A program made the position numbers and the translations under genes. This document shows, one piece after another, positions 1 to 11,093 of a stretch of DNA of 64,000 bases. The stretch is from Ailanthus altissimus (taxonomy: Eukaryota; Streptophyta; Magnoliopsida; Sapindales; Simaroubaceae): contig OX327699.1 of assembly GCA_946807835.1 (NCBI GenBank), positions 2,535,001-2,599,000 of the forward strand, written 5' to 3'. Position 1 is the stretch's first letter. Every line of letters begins with the position of its first letter. The notes below the pieces were generated by a model. That model was not told the origin of the DNA. It saw only the letters and a program-made list of their open reading frames with translations, and ran no database searches.

Positions 1-640
1 TTCATGTATCTCTAGTCAATATAAATTTAAGGAATTGATAGGTGCATTCATTCAAAGTGCAGGAATTCAATGACAACCTCCCAAACAATAAACAGACATC
101 TAAAAATAAATAAGGCAAAAATGCTTCATCAACTTTCAATCTGTTAATTTATTTCAACCAATGATAAAATGTTATTTTAAATTACAATGATAAACCCGCC
201 ATAGTTTTTCCTTTACTCCTTCAACGGATGCAACTCCTTTCTTTATCTCTTGAGCCAGCTTCTCAACATGTCCATACATGGAATAATAACTAAACTAGAT
301 AGGCAGATACCCAAAGTTTTCATAATTTTATTTTGATACTAAATCAAAATATAGTAAGGAATTCAACTATGGACAATTCAAGATAAGTTATAATCATATT
401 TAATAGCATCTAATTTTCTAATAGAAGCAGATTTTCATATTTTAACTGATCAATCAATGGATAATTGCAAAAAGGAAAATATATTGTTTTGTCAAACTTA
501 AACTTAAATAACTAAATCAAATATTTATATTTTTACGGGTTTATGCTATATCCAGAGTTCTAAAGTATTAACCAGTTAAGTACAAGTTTCAGTTTCTAGA
601 AGAAAAGGTAAAAACAACAAAAGACTTGGAAGCCATATCT
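1..640. other. AT-rich sequence without a recognisable feature
   Basis: No long reading frame, terminal repeat or tRNA-like signal is visible. It may be the interior of the CACTA-like element whose terminus lies near 1409, but nothing here shows that directly. Confidence 0.5.
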
Positions 641-699
641 TTAAGTATCTTTATGCCATGAAAATGATGGGCACTTAAAATATATATGCATATAAAATT

Positions 700-960
700 A
701 TATATATGCAGCTCAATGGTCTCTATGGCAGGGGAGTTGCTACGCTGCTAGATTGGGACGAAGAAGCTCTTAGTCCAGTTAGATCAGGGCGAGGGAGTTG
801 CCGGTGTTGTTGCTTGTTGGATCGAGGCCTTGTGGTGGACGAGGCACTGACTCGACGCTTGGGGTGGCAGATGTTCTGGGATGATGGTTAACGATTAGGG
901 CGGCAGACATTCTTGGCTGTTGGCATGCTGAGACGATGACTCTTGGATATATTTTAAGTT
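700..960. other. Short GC-richer island, unidentified
   Basis: This stretch is clearly GC-richer than its surroundings and has a 61-codon frame on the plus strand (706-891). Neither strand gives a protein I recognise. It could be a captured gene fragment or a decayed exon. I do not call it a gene. Confidence 0.35.
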
Positions 961-1079
961 AACGTGTAGTGTTTAGAGAGAATGAGAGGCTAAGGTTTTT
1001 GAAGTTCCAATCTTATAGGAATCATTTTGATGGTAAATACAAATTTGAAAAAGCAAATAAAAAATTAAAATTTTCACGT

Positions 1080-1409
1080 CATTTCATATATTTTTTAAAA
1101 AATAATAATAAAAATTAATACAAAAATGATATTGTTTTGTCTATTCATTTTTAAACCTTTTTAAAAATAAATGTTTTCAAAAATGACTTCGTTTTGTTCT
1201 ATAATCTTAAAAAGGTTTCTTAAATAATTTTATTTTTTATTACTTTTTATCACAAATTTTTAATAGATAATTAAATTTTTTGATAGATAATAGAATCTAT
1301 CATAAATCACTAATAAATTAAAATTTCTGATAAATTTTATCACAAATTTGTGATAGCAAAATAAATCTATCATAAATTTTCTATCACTAAATCTTCTTTT
1401 TTAGTAGTG
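1080..1409. mobile_element. Terminal region of a CACTA-like DNA transposon
   Basis: The segment ends in TTTTTTAGTAGTG, the reverse complement of a CACTA-type terminus. It is preceded by short subterminal repeats of the type CTATCAC/GATAGA, mostly at 1240-1400. CACTA elements carry such subterminal repeats. The other end was not found and may lie left of the window, so completeness and duplicated target bases cannot be judged. Confidence 0.4.
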
Positions 1410-2342
1410 ACTCAAAATATATGGTTTGACATAAGACCTATATTTATGGTCGAAGTAGCCTCAAGCTTGGATCTTTATTAATCAATATGAAAGAAATACG
1501 AAGAGGAGGTTACAAGCTTTCTATAACTTCTTGTATCACTCTAAATGGTTAAGATTTCACATTGATATTCAATAGAACAGTTACCTTAAAAATCAGCCTT
1601 CTATATGCGGCTATATGACCATTGTTTTAGTTTCTACGCTTTAGTAAATGCAATAACAATTTTAACCATCAAGGGCCCTACTTGACTTGCCATGTCAGTA
1701 GTCTTCATAATAAACTTTTAACGGAATTCTGAAATATTTCTTTCCAACATAAATTATGTGGCTAAGATTTCTTTATTATTATTTTTACCCAACCAATAAT
1801 TAAATTTATTGTTGTTATATTTTAATTTTTTATTAAAGTAATAATTAATTCATTGTAATAACAATCAAACTTAGGCACAATTTTTTTTCTTTCCATGTTA
1901 TTACTTCATCATGCATCAATTGCCAAAGAGAAAATTTTAGTGGATAGAAGTATGAAGAAAGCAGGAATAATAAAGTATTTTTCTTGTATTTTCATTAATC
2001 TTCTCTTGTTATATTTTTCCTATTTTATTATTATTTATGACATTCAATTGAGACAGATTTTCTGAATTGATAATAGTTTTCCAGGCAGTGGTGATATTGG
2101 AAAAAAAGTTTAATAGTTTGAGAAATTGAAATATTAATAAGAGAATGTCTATCATTTTCGTCAATCCTACATTTGTTTCTTGTTCTTAACATAAATGATG
2201 TCTTTTGGAGCTTTTCTTATTTTTTTTCATTCACCTTTAATACTCGCCTTTATTTTAACAATTTTTTTTGTTATCTCAACCTTACAATTGAACAACTCTC
2301 CTTTTATCTTGTTTAGCTTCTTTTTTTTTTGGTGCTTTAAAA
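1410..2342. other. AT-rich intergenic sequence
   Basis: Nothing recognisable is present. The short frame starting at 2195 only becomes protein-like where it enters the FAR1-type remnant near 2343. Confidence 0.5.
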
Positions 2343-3180
2343 TGGATTCATCTGATATGCCTTTAGAATATTTAAGCGATTTGGGTTGGAAACCTAGATT
2401 TAGTATGGAATTTAATCCAGACCAATCACCACATGAATTCCATAATCAATAGGGGTAAAAATGAGATTTAGTAGAAGAAAACAAACTTTTTGTAAGAGTA
2501 AAGTCAAGGATTTTTGTTTGTAATAAGCGTGGATTTCACAAGAAAGATAAGAGACTCATCGACAGTAAAGCCTAGAGGAGAGACAAGAATTGGCTGCAAC
2601 GCTCAATTATGTACTAAATTGAATAGGCAAAACAATAATTACTTTGTTAAAAACACAACCATCCTCTTCTAATGCAAGAATGTGCTCATATGTTACCCTC
2701 TTAATGAAAAATGTTAATACCTCTAGCAATTGAAAGCAACTTAGCAGAAGAATTTATCATCTCTCAAGGCTGCCTATGAGTGGATAAGTAGGCAAGTAGG
2801 TGGAAGGGAGTTCTTGGGTACACAAAATTAGATTGAAAAAATTACCTTAGATAAAAATAGATGAAAACAATTTCTATATGGAGATGCGAGGTACATATTG
2901 AAATATTTTTTTCTGATTAAATATTAAAAAATTGGTCATTTTGTTTAATTGTATACAACTAGATAATGAGGAGCAAATTACAAACATATTTGGGTAGATG
3001 CTAGGATGATATCGATTATGGTAAAATCGAAGATGTTAGCTTTGATATAACTTATAAAGTTAATAAAATAAATAGACCATTTTTGTTAGGTTTAATCGGG
3101 AGACTGGTATTTGGGAAAATTTTGACATATGATGAGACAGTTGGTTCATTTATGTGTTGGAATTTGTGATTTAAATTTAT
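2343..3180 (+). pseudogene. FAR1/FRS-like (MULE-derived) gene remnant
   Basis: Across several frames with stops and frameshifts, the translation follows the order of the FAR1-related (FRS) family, which descends from MULE transposases. A FAR1 DNA-binding-domain start (EFNPDQSPHEFHNQ) is followed by a Ser/Arg-rich stretch and a HNHPLL-type motif at about 2655-2690. Then come a GGREFLG segment near 2800, a DARMI segment near 3000 and an INRPF...YDET segment at 3070-3140, as at the start of the MULE transposase core. The C-terminal SWIM zinc finger was not found. Intact FRS proteins bind DNA and act in phytochrome A signalling; domesticated and transposon-borne copies look alike at this decay level. 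No terminal inverted repeats were identified. It is a non-functional relic. Confidence 0.7.
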
Positions 3181-3479
3181 GTTTGAGTATAACATTGAGT
3201 TGGAAACCAACGAGGAGTCGACACGAGGACGAAAATGCATTGGATAAGTGAGAAAAGGACATAAACAGAAAATCAAAAATAATAAGGGGTGCAAAAATAC
3301 AAGAGGACACATTCTCTAGGTGTGGACACTGTGGTACTGAGAAGACAGAAACCCCAGTCCCGTGGTGCTTGCATAAGCACATCGTTGCATTGGGTTGATA
3401 TTGCATCAGTGTCGCAGTGTCAAGTCATGCATAGTTTGCCAATTTGTCTCAAATTCGCGTCTTCAAGTCAGTTTTGAAC

Positions 3480-3935
3480 TTTCTAAACATATGAACTCTT
3501 ATTCCAATTAAAAATAGAATTTCTAGAGATATTTTGGAGCCTCTACAAACCCTCATAACATTTTAAAATTGTCAAGTATTAACAATCGAGAGAATAGAGA
3601 GTTTAGGTAGCACCTGAGTACGTTGTGTACAATAGAGTAAAATATAGATCCTTGAGAGCTCTGACTACTAGGTTCCTTATGATCTCTTATGGAAGATTCT
3701 TATGATCTTGAGTTTATTGTGAATTGAATAAAAAAGGTTAGAATTTTGTGATCCATTGTGGATGTAGGTGTTTTTATATTTATCAAACCATGTAGATTGC
3801 TTGTGCCTTCTTTTATGTGATTGATTTTTTTATCTATGTGATTGTGTGGCTTCTTTTTATTCTTAATTACTTGTGAGTAAATTCTTCTACAAAGCGCTTA
3901 GAAGATTTTAGAGTGCACACTAAAAACTTAATAAT
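3480..3935 (+). repeat. Copia LTR-like segment (5' LTR)
   Basis: This AT-rich, ORF-free stretch lies directly upstream of a copia-type primer binding site and a copia gag fragment, as a 5' LTR would. Parts resemble, in reverse orientation, the sequence at about 14700-15270. The left boundary is approximate and no matching 3' LTR was found. Confidence 0.45.
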
Positions 3936-3948
3936 TGATTTCAGAGCC
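3936..3948 (+). other. Copia primer binding site (initiator Met tRNA)
   Basis: TGATTTCAGAGCC differs from the canonical copia PBS TGGTATCAGAGCC at few positions. It lies just after the LTR-like segment and before gag. Confidence 0.55.
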
Positions 3949-4149
3949 AAGGTTAATACCTAAATGGTATAGCATAACATATGTTGTTCATATATGTCAA
4001 CTCACAAGTATGAAATAAATAATTTCAATAGGTAAAATAATTTTAATCTGTGAAAGATGAAGATTATGACTTTACTAGTAAGTTAAGGATTAGATTCATC
4101 CATTGAAGAGATTTAAGTAACAACTAGCAAAGATAAGAAACCTACAAAA

Positions 4150-5110
4150 TCTAGATCTGAGTTAGATAGAGAAATCATTCAAAAGAAAGCCCATAGTACC
4201 ATAGTTATATTATTGAGTGATAAAGTTCTGAGAAAGGTGGTCGGAAAGAAAACTACAATTGTCCTTTGGCGGAAGCATGACTCACTCTATATGACGAAGT
4301 CCTTGGTGAATCGTTTGTATGTCAAGAAAGAGTTGTATCAATTGTCTATGGCTGAAAGAACTTCAATAAAGTCCACATTGATGTCTTTAATAAGATAATC
4401 ATAGATCTTAAGATAATTGACATCAAGATTAAAGATGAAGATAAGACAATTATCTTGTTTTGTTCTTAACATTTGAATTATGAGTACTTCATGGATACAC
4501 TCATATATGATAGGGAGACTTTTAATGATGAGTGATGTTAAAACCTTGTTGAACTCAAAAGAATTGGAAAGAGATCAAAGTCTAATAATGCAATAGATTG
4601 ACTGTATATAGAGATGAAAAAAAAATAAGTGGGACAGATTCAGGAAGTGCTATCATTGTAATAAAAAAAGGCAATTGATAAGGAATTGCATCCCCTCTCC
4701 ACAAAAAAAGAGGCTAAGAATGGTGAAAATGCTACAATAGTTTGTGATGAGGACTATTAAATTGTAGAATTATTGGTAGCTGGTGAATGGATACTGGATT
4801 TTGGTTGTAGTTTTTATATGTATCATAATAGATCCTTATTTATCAATTATAGATCAATTAATAGTAAAGTACTAATGGGTAATTATATTACTAGTGAAGT
4901 CATAGGAATTAGTAGTATAAGGATGAAGATGCATGCCAAAAACATTAAGGAGTTACTTGGTGTACCATATGTTCTTGGAGTCAGAAGGAACCTGATATCC
5001 TAAAAGTGCTAGATCAAGAGGGTTATTCATTCAAAGAAAAAAAAAGGAATACTAAATATTGTTAAAGGATCTGTAGTCACGGAGGGTGAAAAGAACAATG
5101 ATTGTATGTT
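4150..5110 (+). pseudogene. Ty1/copia gag-protease fragment
   Basis: The translation from about 4200 to 4450 matches the copia gag core (segments LYMTKSLVNRLYVKKELY and SMAERTSI). A CCHC-like piece (CYHCNKK) follows near 4650. The protease region at 4773-5003 carries WILDFGCSFYMY, where an active copia protease has D-S-G at the catalytic site; here the Ser is replaced by Phe (DFGC). It then ends near GVPYVLGVRRNLIS. Integrase, reverse transcriptase and RNase H are absent, and several stops and frame changes break the frame. It is a 5' fragment of a dead copia element. Confidence 0.75.
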
Positions 5111-5289
5111 CTTGATAAAAATATTATAAATGGCTCAACCTAGGTTGTTGAGGGAATATAGACTATGAGGCAACATTGTAGAATTTCTCACCAAGGTGAC
5201 AATGGTTGAAAAAGAATGCATGGTAAAGGTATTATTGGCAAGCTTAAGCCGCCGAGGTGTTGTGATCGTGTCAATGAAAGTGTGCTAAT

Positions 5290-6222
5290 TTTTTAAGGTG
5301 CATACATGTGCAGCGTGTTCATTACATTATAATATTCGTGTCATACATATATATTAGTGCAGCAAAACTAAAAATCTAATTTTCTAGTGTAACAAACACA
5401 TTTAAAATTTAAGTTTTATTACACTAATGAAAGTAAAGATCGAGAATCACTTTGTCAGCCTTTGGAAATTTCCTAACCGAAGTCTACTAAGAAGCGCACT
5501 CACCGGTAATTCTAGGACCCAACTAGGGTGAGCTTAGATCGCTAGAATAATAGCTCTAATTTTTAACAATATGTGTTTAACTCTTAAACATTAACTCTTA
5601 ATCACACACTTAAACACTTTAAGTTTAAATTATTAGTTAAACACTCTAACTAATATATTTGTTTCAATGGAATTAAATTTGATATTTTATTCTTTGCAAC
5701 TCTTGCAATAAAACACAACAATCAATTCATCTTTTCCATTATTAATGGCAGTCTAAGAATTGGAGGAAGAATAAGAAGAAATAGTTTCCAAGCAACTCTT
5801 GCTTTAAACAAAACTCTTCACCCTTCTCTCTACTCGTCTAAGTGCCGAACCAATTTCACTAAATAAAACAAAAATTATTTCATTTTAAACACATTTTTCC
5901 TCCTTTAACAAGTCAACAAAAGGCCCTACCATGCATGGTTTATTTGTTATGGCTATGTTAACATGTTTCCCATTTGTTTATTTTTTAATGAACAAATAAA
6001 ACATGTGATTATTTTAATTCACTTGTAGTGGCCGAATAATACAAAGCAAATAATGAAATATTTTCATCAATTTGGAAGTCAAAACTGGCCCTCTATTTGT
6101 TTCATTGACTCTAAATCTACAAAATAATAATAAAATATATAAAAAAAACTAAATAATCTTAATTTCAACAAATAATATTAAGTTTATAATATGAAAATAT
6201 TAGACGTAGTTAACTTCTATCA
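5290..6222 (-). repeat. Degenerate LTR-like fragment
   Basis: The right part (about 6090-6222) is similar to 36010-36147, the start of a gypsy-type LTR in minus orientation. Both share a run of ATTAGAC followed by TCTATCAT near the end. The left part is too decayed to delimit and the stretch encodes nothing. Confidence 0.35.
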
Positions 6223-6455
6223 TTTACCACAGGACTATATCAAAAACCTTGCACTCCTCTATCTTAATTATCTTTAACTAGTAGGTTTCACATATAATTT
6301 GCTTGAGAAGAATGTACTTTACACCATTTCTCAAGTATTTTGATGCCTAGAAGGTGATTTAAAAGGCATAAATCTTTAAGAGAAAAAACACCAATTAAAA
6401 TATGTAACTAGCTGTTGAATTGCATTTACATTGTTACTTGTCATATTTACATTGT

Positions 6456-7886
6456 TGATAAAGGTATATTTGTCATATATTTTTTTATATTTTTATTTTG
6501 ATATTTTATTATTTTATGAGAATAAATGACTATTTATGTGTGTTATTGTTATTTATAAGGACTTGGACAAAAAACAAGGACTAAAATGTAAAGTTTTCAA
6601 AATATAAACCTTTTGCCCCAACGTCACAAGGATTTTCGCCCTAGCACTAGAACAGTGATTAAAATAAGAAAAAAAAAATAACCTGTTTAAGTCGCAGCAT
6701 AGCGCCCCAGCACTAGCGATAACCCAACGTTAGCACCTCATCGCTTCAGCGATAAGGCCTTTTATACACAGTGCCCCAACGACAGCAACATAGCGCCTCA
6801 ACGGCGATAAGGCCTTTTATACACAGTGCCCCAACGACAGCAACATAGCGCCTCAACGGTAGTACAATTTCTAATCCAACAAGAATTGAGATTTTTAAGC
6901 TCAAATCAATCTCTATAAAAGGCCACTTGTTCCCAGCGTTCCAAGAATATCAAGAACACACAACATATGTCTTGGAGAGTAATTAGAGCTTAATTGAAGC
7001 ACCCATAAAGAGAGAAAGATTCAAGGCATTTTTCGGCATCAAGAGTTTCTTAGGTAGCACAATCAAGAGCAATTTGATGGCTATATCGGTTTGCTATTGA
7101 TTGTATCATGTTTTCTTATTATTTTTTCTTCTATTCTTATGTAGCCATGAACTAAATTCTTTTTCTATGGTTAATACTTGAACTTAATATATGCGCTTAA
7201 TTGCTATATCTTTTTAATAGTTAATAAACTTAGTCCTTTTTATTTAAATTACTTGTTCTTAATGCTTCAATATATCTGGCCAATATATGGTGAAAGAATT
7301 GGTAATATTTTTGATATACTCAGAAGATGAATAATTATATTTAAACATAGGTAATTCGATGCATGATTGTAGAGTAACATTCAATGTTGCATATACAAGT
7401 TTCAAATTAGGATAGGAATATACCTAATTGGCATATATGATCAATAAGACTTAATCTTAATGAATCTTAATTTATTACAAGTACTATAGGAATATAAGTA
7501 TTTGATAAATTAAGGTATACTTGAATGACATTGGAAGAGACTTGTGAATACATTAGTGTCTTGATCAATAACAAAGATTAAGAGAATTAAGTATTAGAGA
7601 ATTTATCATTGGAAAGTATATTGAGGGATAGTATTAATCCTAGGGTTTCTTTATATTACTATCTTTTAAATCTCTTTATATTGTGTAATTGTTTTTATAT
7701 TTTCTACATTCATTCATAGATTTTTTTATTTTTCTGAATAATTACTAGAAAGATATAATTTTAGTACTTGGTTAAAAAGTAGAAATTATCCCTGTGGGTT
7801 CGACATCTGACTCTTTTGTCCATTTATTACTTATATACGATAGTGTATAATTATACTTAATTTTAAGATATAGAAATATTACATTA
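6456..7886 (+). mobile_element. Solo LTR of the gag-only gypsy family
   Basis: The segment starts TGATAAAGG and ends ATATTACATTA. It is flanked by the 5-bp direct repeat ATTGT at 6451-6455 and 7887-7891. Its start, GC-rich middle and end match, in the opposite orientation, the LTRs at 45291-46704 and 51207-52542. No internal retrotransposon sequence is present, so it is a solo LTR left by recombination between two LTRs. The terminal CA has become TA. A 55-bp unit is tandemly duplicated inside it. Confidence 0.8.
6749..6858 (+). repeat. 55-bp tandem duplication in the solo LTR
   Basis: Two adjacent, essentially identical 55-bp units (6749-6803 and 6804-6858) contain GATAAGGCCTTTTATACACA and a GCGCCTCAACG end. 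They lie in the GC-rich part of the LTR. Confidence 0.85.
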
Positions 7887-7891
7887 ATTGT

Positions 7892-9155
7892 TACTTATCA
7901 TCAAGATGTAGTTAAAAGTTTTAAAGATTTAAAAACTATAATTGAGCTTGAAAGTTACAGATGGAGTTATTTCAAATTGGCTAAGAAAAGGGAGATACAA
8001 GGGCTTATAAGGAAGAACGATTAGTCCACTTAATTGTTAGTTTTTTTGGGAATTGTTTGAAAACAACCACTTTTTTAAAGCTAAAATTTATTTTAACCAC
8101 AAAATAAAACCATGATCTTTATTAGCCACACACTTGATTTTTGGATCATTTTACCCCTTAAGCATTTTGCATCTCTCTCTACAAGTCATTTGAAATTTTG
8201 ATCCAAAATACGCTTTAAAATTAGTACAAACTAGTAAATTTAAAGTAGAATAGGTTGAAAATTGATAATTTAATTAAAAATGACTGAAAATTTGTGAGAA
8301 AGAGCAAAATCGAACCAAAAAACATCATAGAAAAAGGTTGAAGTACAGGCCTCATGCCCTCCCCGCGCCCTCCTCATGCCACACTACACCTTGTGCAGCC
8401 CGAGGCTCCAACATGCACCTCTCGCAATTCTGGGTTTCTTCCACCATTTTTGTGCCTAATTTTTTTTTATTTTTCATACATTTCTTTGTAGATTGATTTA
8501 CAAAATTATTTGTTCTCAATCTATAGAATATTTTTTATCAGATTTATTTGGACAATAACAACATTTTAATAAAATATCAATAAACCTACACAAGCATCTG
8601 ATCTACTACACAAGCAAGATTTTTCATCATTTTTTTCACTTTTCAAAATCTGGTTTTTAGCTTCAATCTTTAAATATCACAATATAAACATATGATCTAC
8701 TACTTTTAGAGATAAGATTTAAGAGTGATGATAGTTTTGAGATTTAAGATATGATAATTTTGGAGAGAGAAATGAATGATTTGATAGTTTGAAGAACAAT
8801 ATGGTCTCAAAAATTTTCTTACAGTTAATAAATTTTTTCTTATTATTAGGATATAAGTAGTTGTATCTTTTAATTTACGATATAGTTGACATGATTGACA
8901 GTGATATTATGAATATCAATTAATTCAACTAATAAAGATTCTTGGCATTGTCCAAGAGGTGTGGGATTCAAATTTCAATTATACAATATTTAAGGAGGGG
9001 TTTGGCTTATATTTCTTATTATTAGTAAGTTGGAAATTATGATACCTATTAAACTATAATAAAACAACACTAAAATAAAAAAAAATTAAAAAACACCATA
9101 AAATATTTAACTATATGAATAAGGAACTTATTATTTCCTTAAAAAGTGTAGAAGT
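7892..9155. other. Sequence without a recognised feature
   Basis: The stretch is AT-rich except for a C-rich patch at about 8340-8460. No gene, terminal repeat or tRNA signal is visible. Confidence 0.5.
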
Positions 9156-9403
9156 TATTAGGATCGAGCACCGGTTCGGTTAACCAAAAACTGAATCGAA
9201 ACTTTAGGTTCAGTTCGATTTTTATAATAAAGAACTAATCAGTTTTGTCTTGGTAGAACTGATTAGTTCAAATCGGTTTTTTGTTCGGTCTGATTCAAAA
9301 CAGACCGAACCAAAAATTGAATCAAATTTTTTTAAAAAAAAAATGTTTTAGGATGTTTTCCTTTAAATAAAATGTATCTAACATCTATATCATGAAATTA
9401 GGT

Positions 9404-9472
9404 GATAACTCAATGGGTATAAGGAGCTGTGGCTGTTTAGAGGTTTTGGGTTCGATTCTTTTGTTGGTTATC
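9404..9472 (+). other. tRNA-like (pol III box A/B) segment
   Basis: GATAACTCAATGGGTA resembles box A, and GGGTTCGATTC about 40 bases later matches box B. There is no cloverleaf with full stems that I can draw, so this is a tRNA-derived SINE head or decayed tRNA rather than a tRNA gene. Confidence 0.4.
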
Positions 9473-9479
9473 ATATTTC

Positions 9480-9785
9480 TAGTCATACATCTGTCAAGAA
9501 ATGCTACACTTCTCAAATAATATTAAAAAAATATTATCTCAAATTGATGTATCAAATAATGCTACACTTCTAAAATAATATATAATTTTTATTATTATTT
9601 CAAATTGATGTGTCAAGTAATGTTACACTTATCAAATAATATTTAAACAAAACATATCTCAAATTGATTTGTCAAGTAATTCTACATTTCTCAAATAATA
9701 TCTAAAATTTATTTTTATCTCAAATTGATGTGTCAAGTAATGCTACACTTCTCAAATAATATAAAAAAATTATCTCAAATTGATT
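9480..9785 (+). repeat. ~60-bp tandem repeat, left block
   Basis: About five imperfect copies of a unit containing CAAATTGATGTGTCAAGTAA followed by TGCTACACTTCTCAAATAAT. The same unit returns at 10445-10750. Confidence 0.85.
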
Positions 9786-10440
9786 TGTTAAATTGAATTT
9801 AAAATTATAACATTTAACGTAATTAAAATTAAAATTTGATTTGGAATTATAACATTTACGTAATTGAAATTCAATTTGGATTTAAAATTATAATATTTAA
9901 CATAATTACAATTGAAATTGGATTTCAAACATTTAACGTAGTTGAAATAAATTTTAAAATTAGATTTGGAATTATAACATTTAATATAGTTGAAATTAAA
10001 TCTTAAAATTGGAATTAAAATTATAATATTTAACATGATTGAAATTAATATTGAATTTGGAATTATAACATATAATGTAATTGAAATTAACATTGGAATT
10101 GGAATTACAATATTTTACGTAATTGAAATCGAATTTTAATTTGGAATTATAACATTTTTTGGCATTAAAATTGAATGGTTGAATTAGAATTATAACATTT
10201 AATGTAATTGAAATAGAAATTAGAATTAAACTTATAATATTTAATGTAATTAAAATTAAAATTTGAATTGAAATTATAACATTTAACTTAATTGAAATCA
10301 AAATTGAATTTGCAATAATAACATTTAACGTAATTAAAATCGAAATTAGAATTCGAATTATAACATTTAATTTAATTGAAATTATAATATTTAGCGTAAT
10401 TAAAATTGACATTATAATTAAATAAAACATTCAATGTAAT
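9786..10440 (+). repeat. ~42-bp tandem repeat array
   Basis: About 15 imperfect copies of a unit with core AATTATAACATTTAACGTAA followed by TTGAAATTGAAATT. The period is near 42 bp. Two long minus-strand frames (9788-10093 and 9996-10430) are products of this periodicity and encode only Ile/Asn/Leu-rich strings. Confidence 0.9.
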
Positions 10441-10444
10441 TAAA

Positions 10445-10750
10445 ATTGTAATTGGTAATGCTACACTTCTCAAATAATATTTAAAAAATAATTTATCTCA
10501 AATTGATCTGTCAAGTAATGCTGCGTTTCTCAAATAATATCAAAAAAAATTATTTTTTTAATCTTAAATTGATGTGTCAAGTAATACTATACTTTTTAAA
10601 TAATATCTAATTTTTTTTTAATCTCAAATTGACGTGTCAAGTAATATTACACTTCTCAATTAATATCTAAAAATTATTTTTATTTCAAATTGATATGTCA
10701 AGTAATGCTACAATTGATGTGTCAAGTAATGCTACACTTCTCAAATATTT
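10445..10750 (+). repeat. ~60-bp tandem repeat, right block
   Basis: About five further copies of the same unit as at 9480-9785, in the same orientation. The 42-bp array is therefore enclosed by two blocks of one family. Confidence 0.85.
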
Positions 10751-10827
10751 GACAAATAAATTTTTTTTTCTTTTTCAATTCATTAAAACAATTAGATAGA
10801 TAAATAAATCTAAACCCATTAACCAAA

Positions 10828-10908
10828 CACAACGGTAGTCTGTTGGTCTAAAGCTCAATTTAAAGTTTTCATTTCAGAGGGTAAGCATGGGTTTGATTCT
10901 CATACAAG
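10828..10908 (+). other. Second tRNA-like segment
   Basis: A box A-like stretch (ACGGTAGTCTGTTGGTC) is followed by a box B-like GGGTTTGATTC. It lies inside the right edge of the composite element, in the same orientation as the left tRNA-like segment. It is too diverged to be a working tRNA gene. Confidence 0.35.
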
Positions 10909-11093
10909 TCATTTTTAATTTTTTTTTACCTATTAAACCGAATTGAAGAACCGAACCAAACCGGTTTAATTCAGTTTGAATTCGATTCTTAGCATAAAAA
11001 CCGATTAATTTTAATTTTTTTTAGAACCAATCAGATCAGGTTCAGTTCAGTTTGGACCCAAGCCAAATCGAACATGATATCTGCCCAGCCTTA

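Larger units (their letters stand above)
9156..11093. mobile_element. hAT-like composite element enclosing tandem arrays
   Basis: Both ends contain clusters of GGTTCGGTT/AACCGAACC-type words (9168-9320 and 10940-11070). The right edge reads TGCCCAGCCTTA, the reverse complement of a TAAGGCTGGGCA terminus typical of plant hAT elements. The left edge TAGGATCGAGCA is a diverged match. The flanking 8-mers GAAGTTAT and GAAACTAC agree at five of eight positions, as a decayed hAT target duplication might. No transposase is present, so it would be non-autonomous. The boundaries are an inference. Confidence 0.4.

Noticed and set aside
7790..7812. GGGTTCGACATC resembling a tRNA T-loop
   Set aside because: It is a conserved part of the LTR end, repeated in minus orientation at 45370 and 51290, with no other tRNA parts.
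9788..10430. Two long minus-strand frames (101 and 144 codons) in the 42-bp array
   Set aside because: Ile/Asn/Leu-rich strings that follow the repeat period. They arise because 42 is divisible by three, not from a gene.
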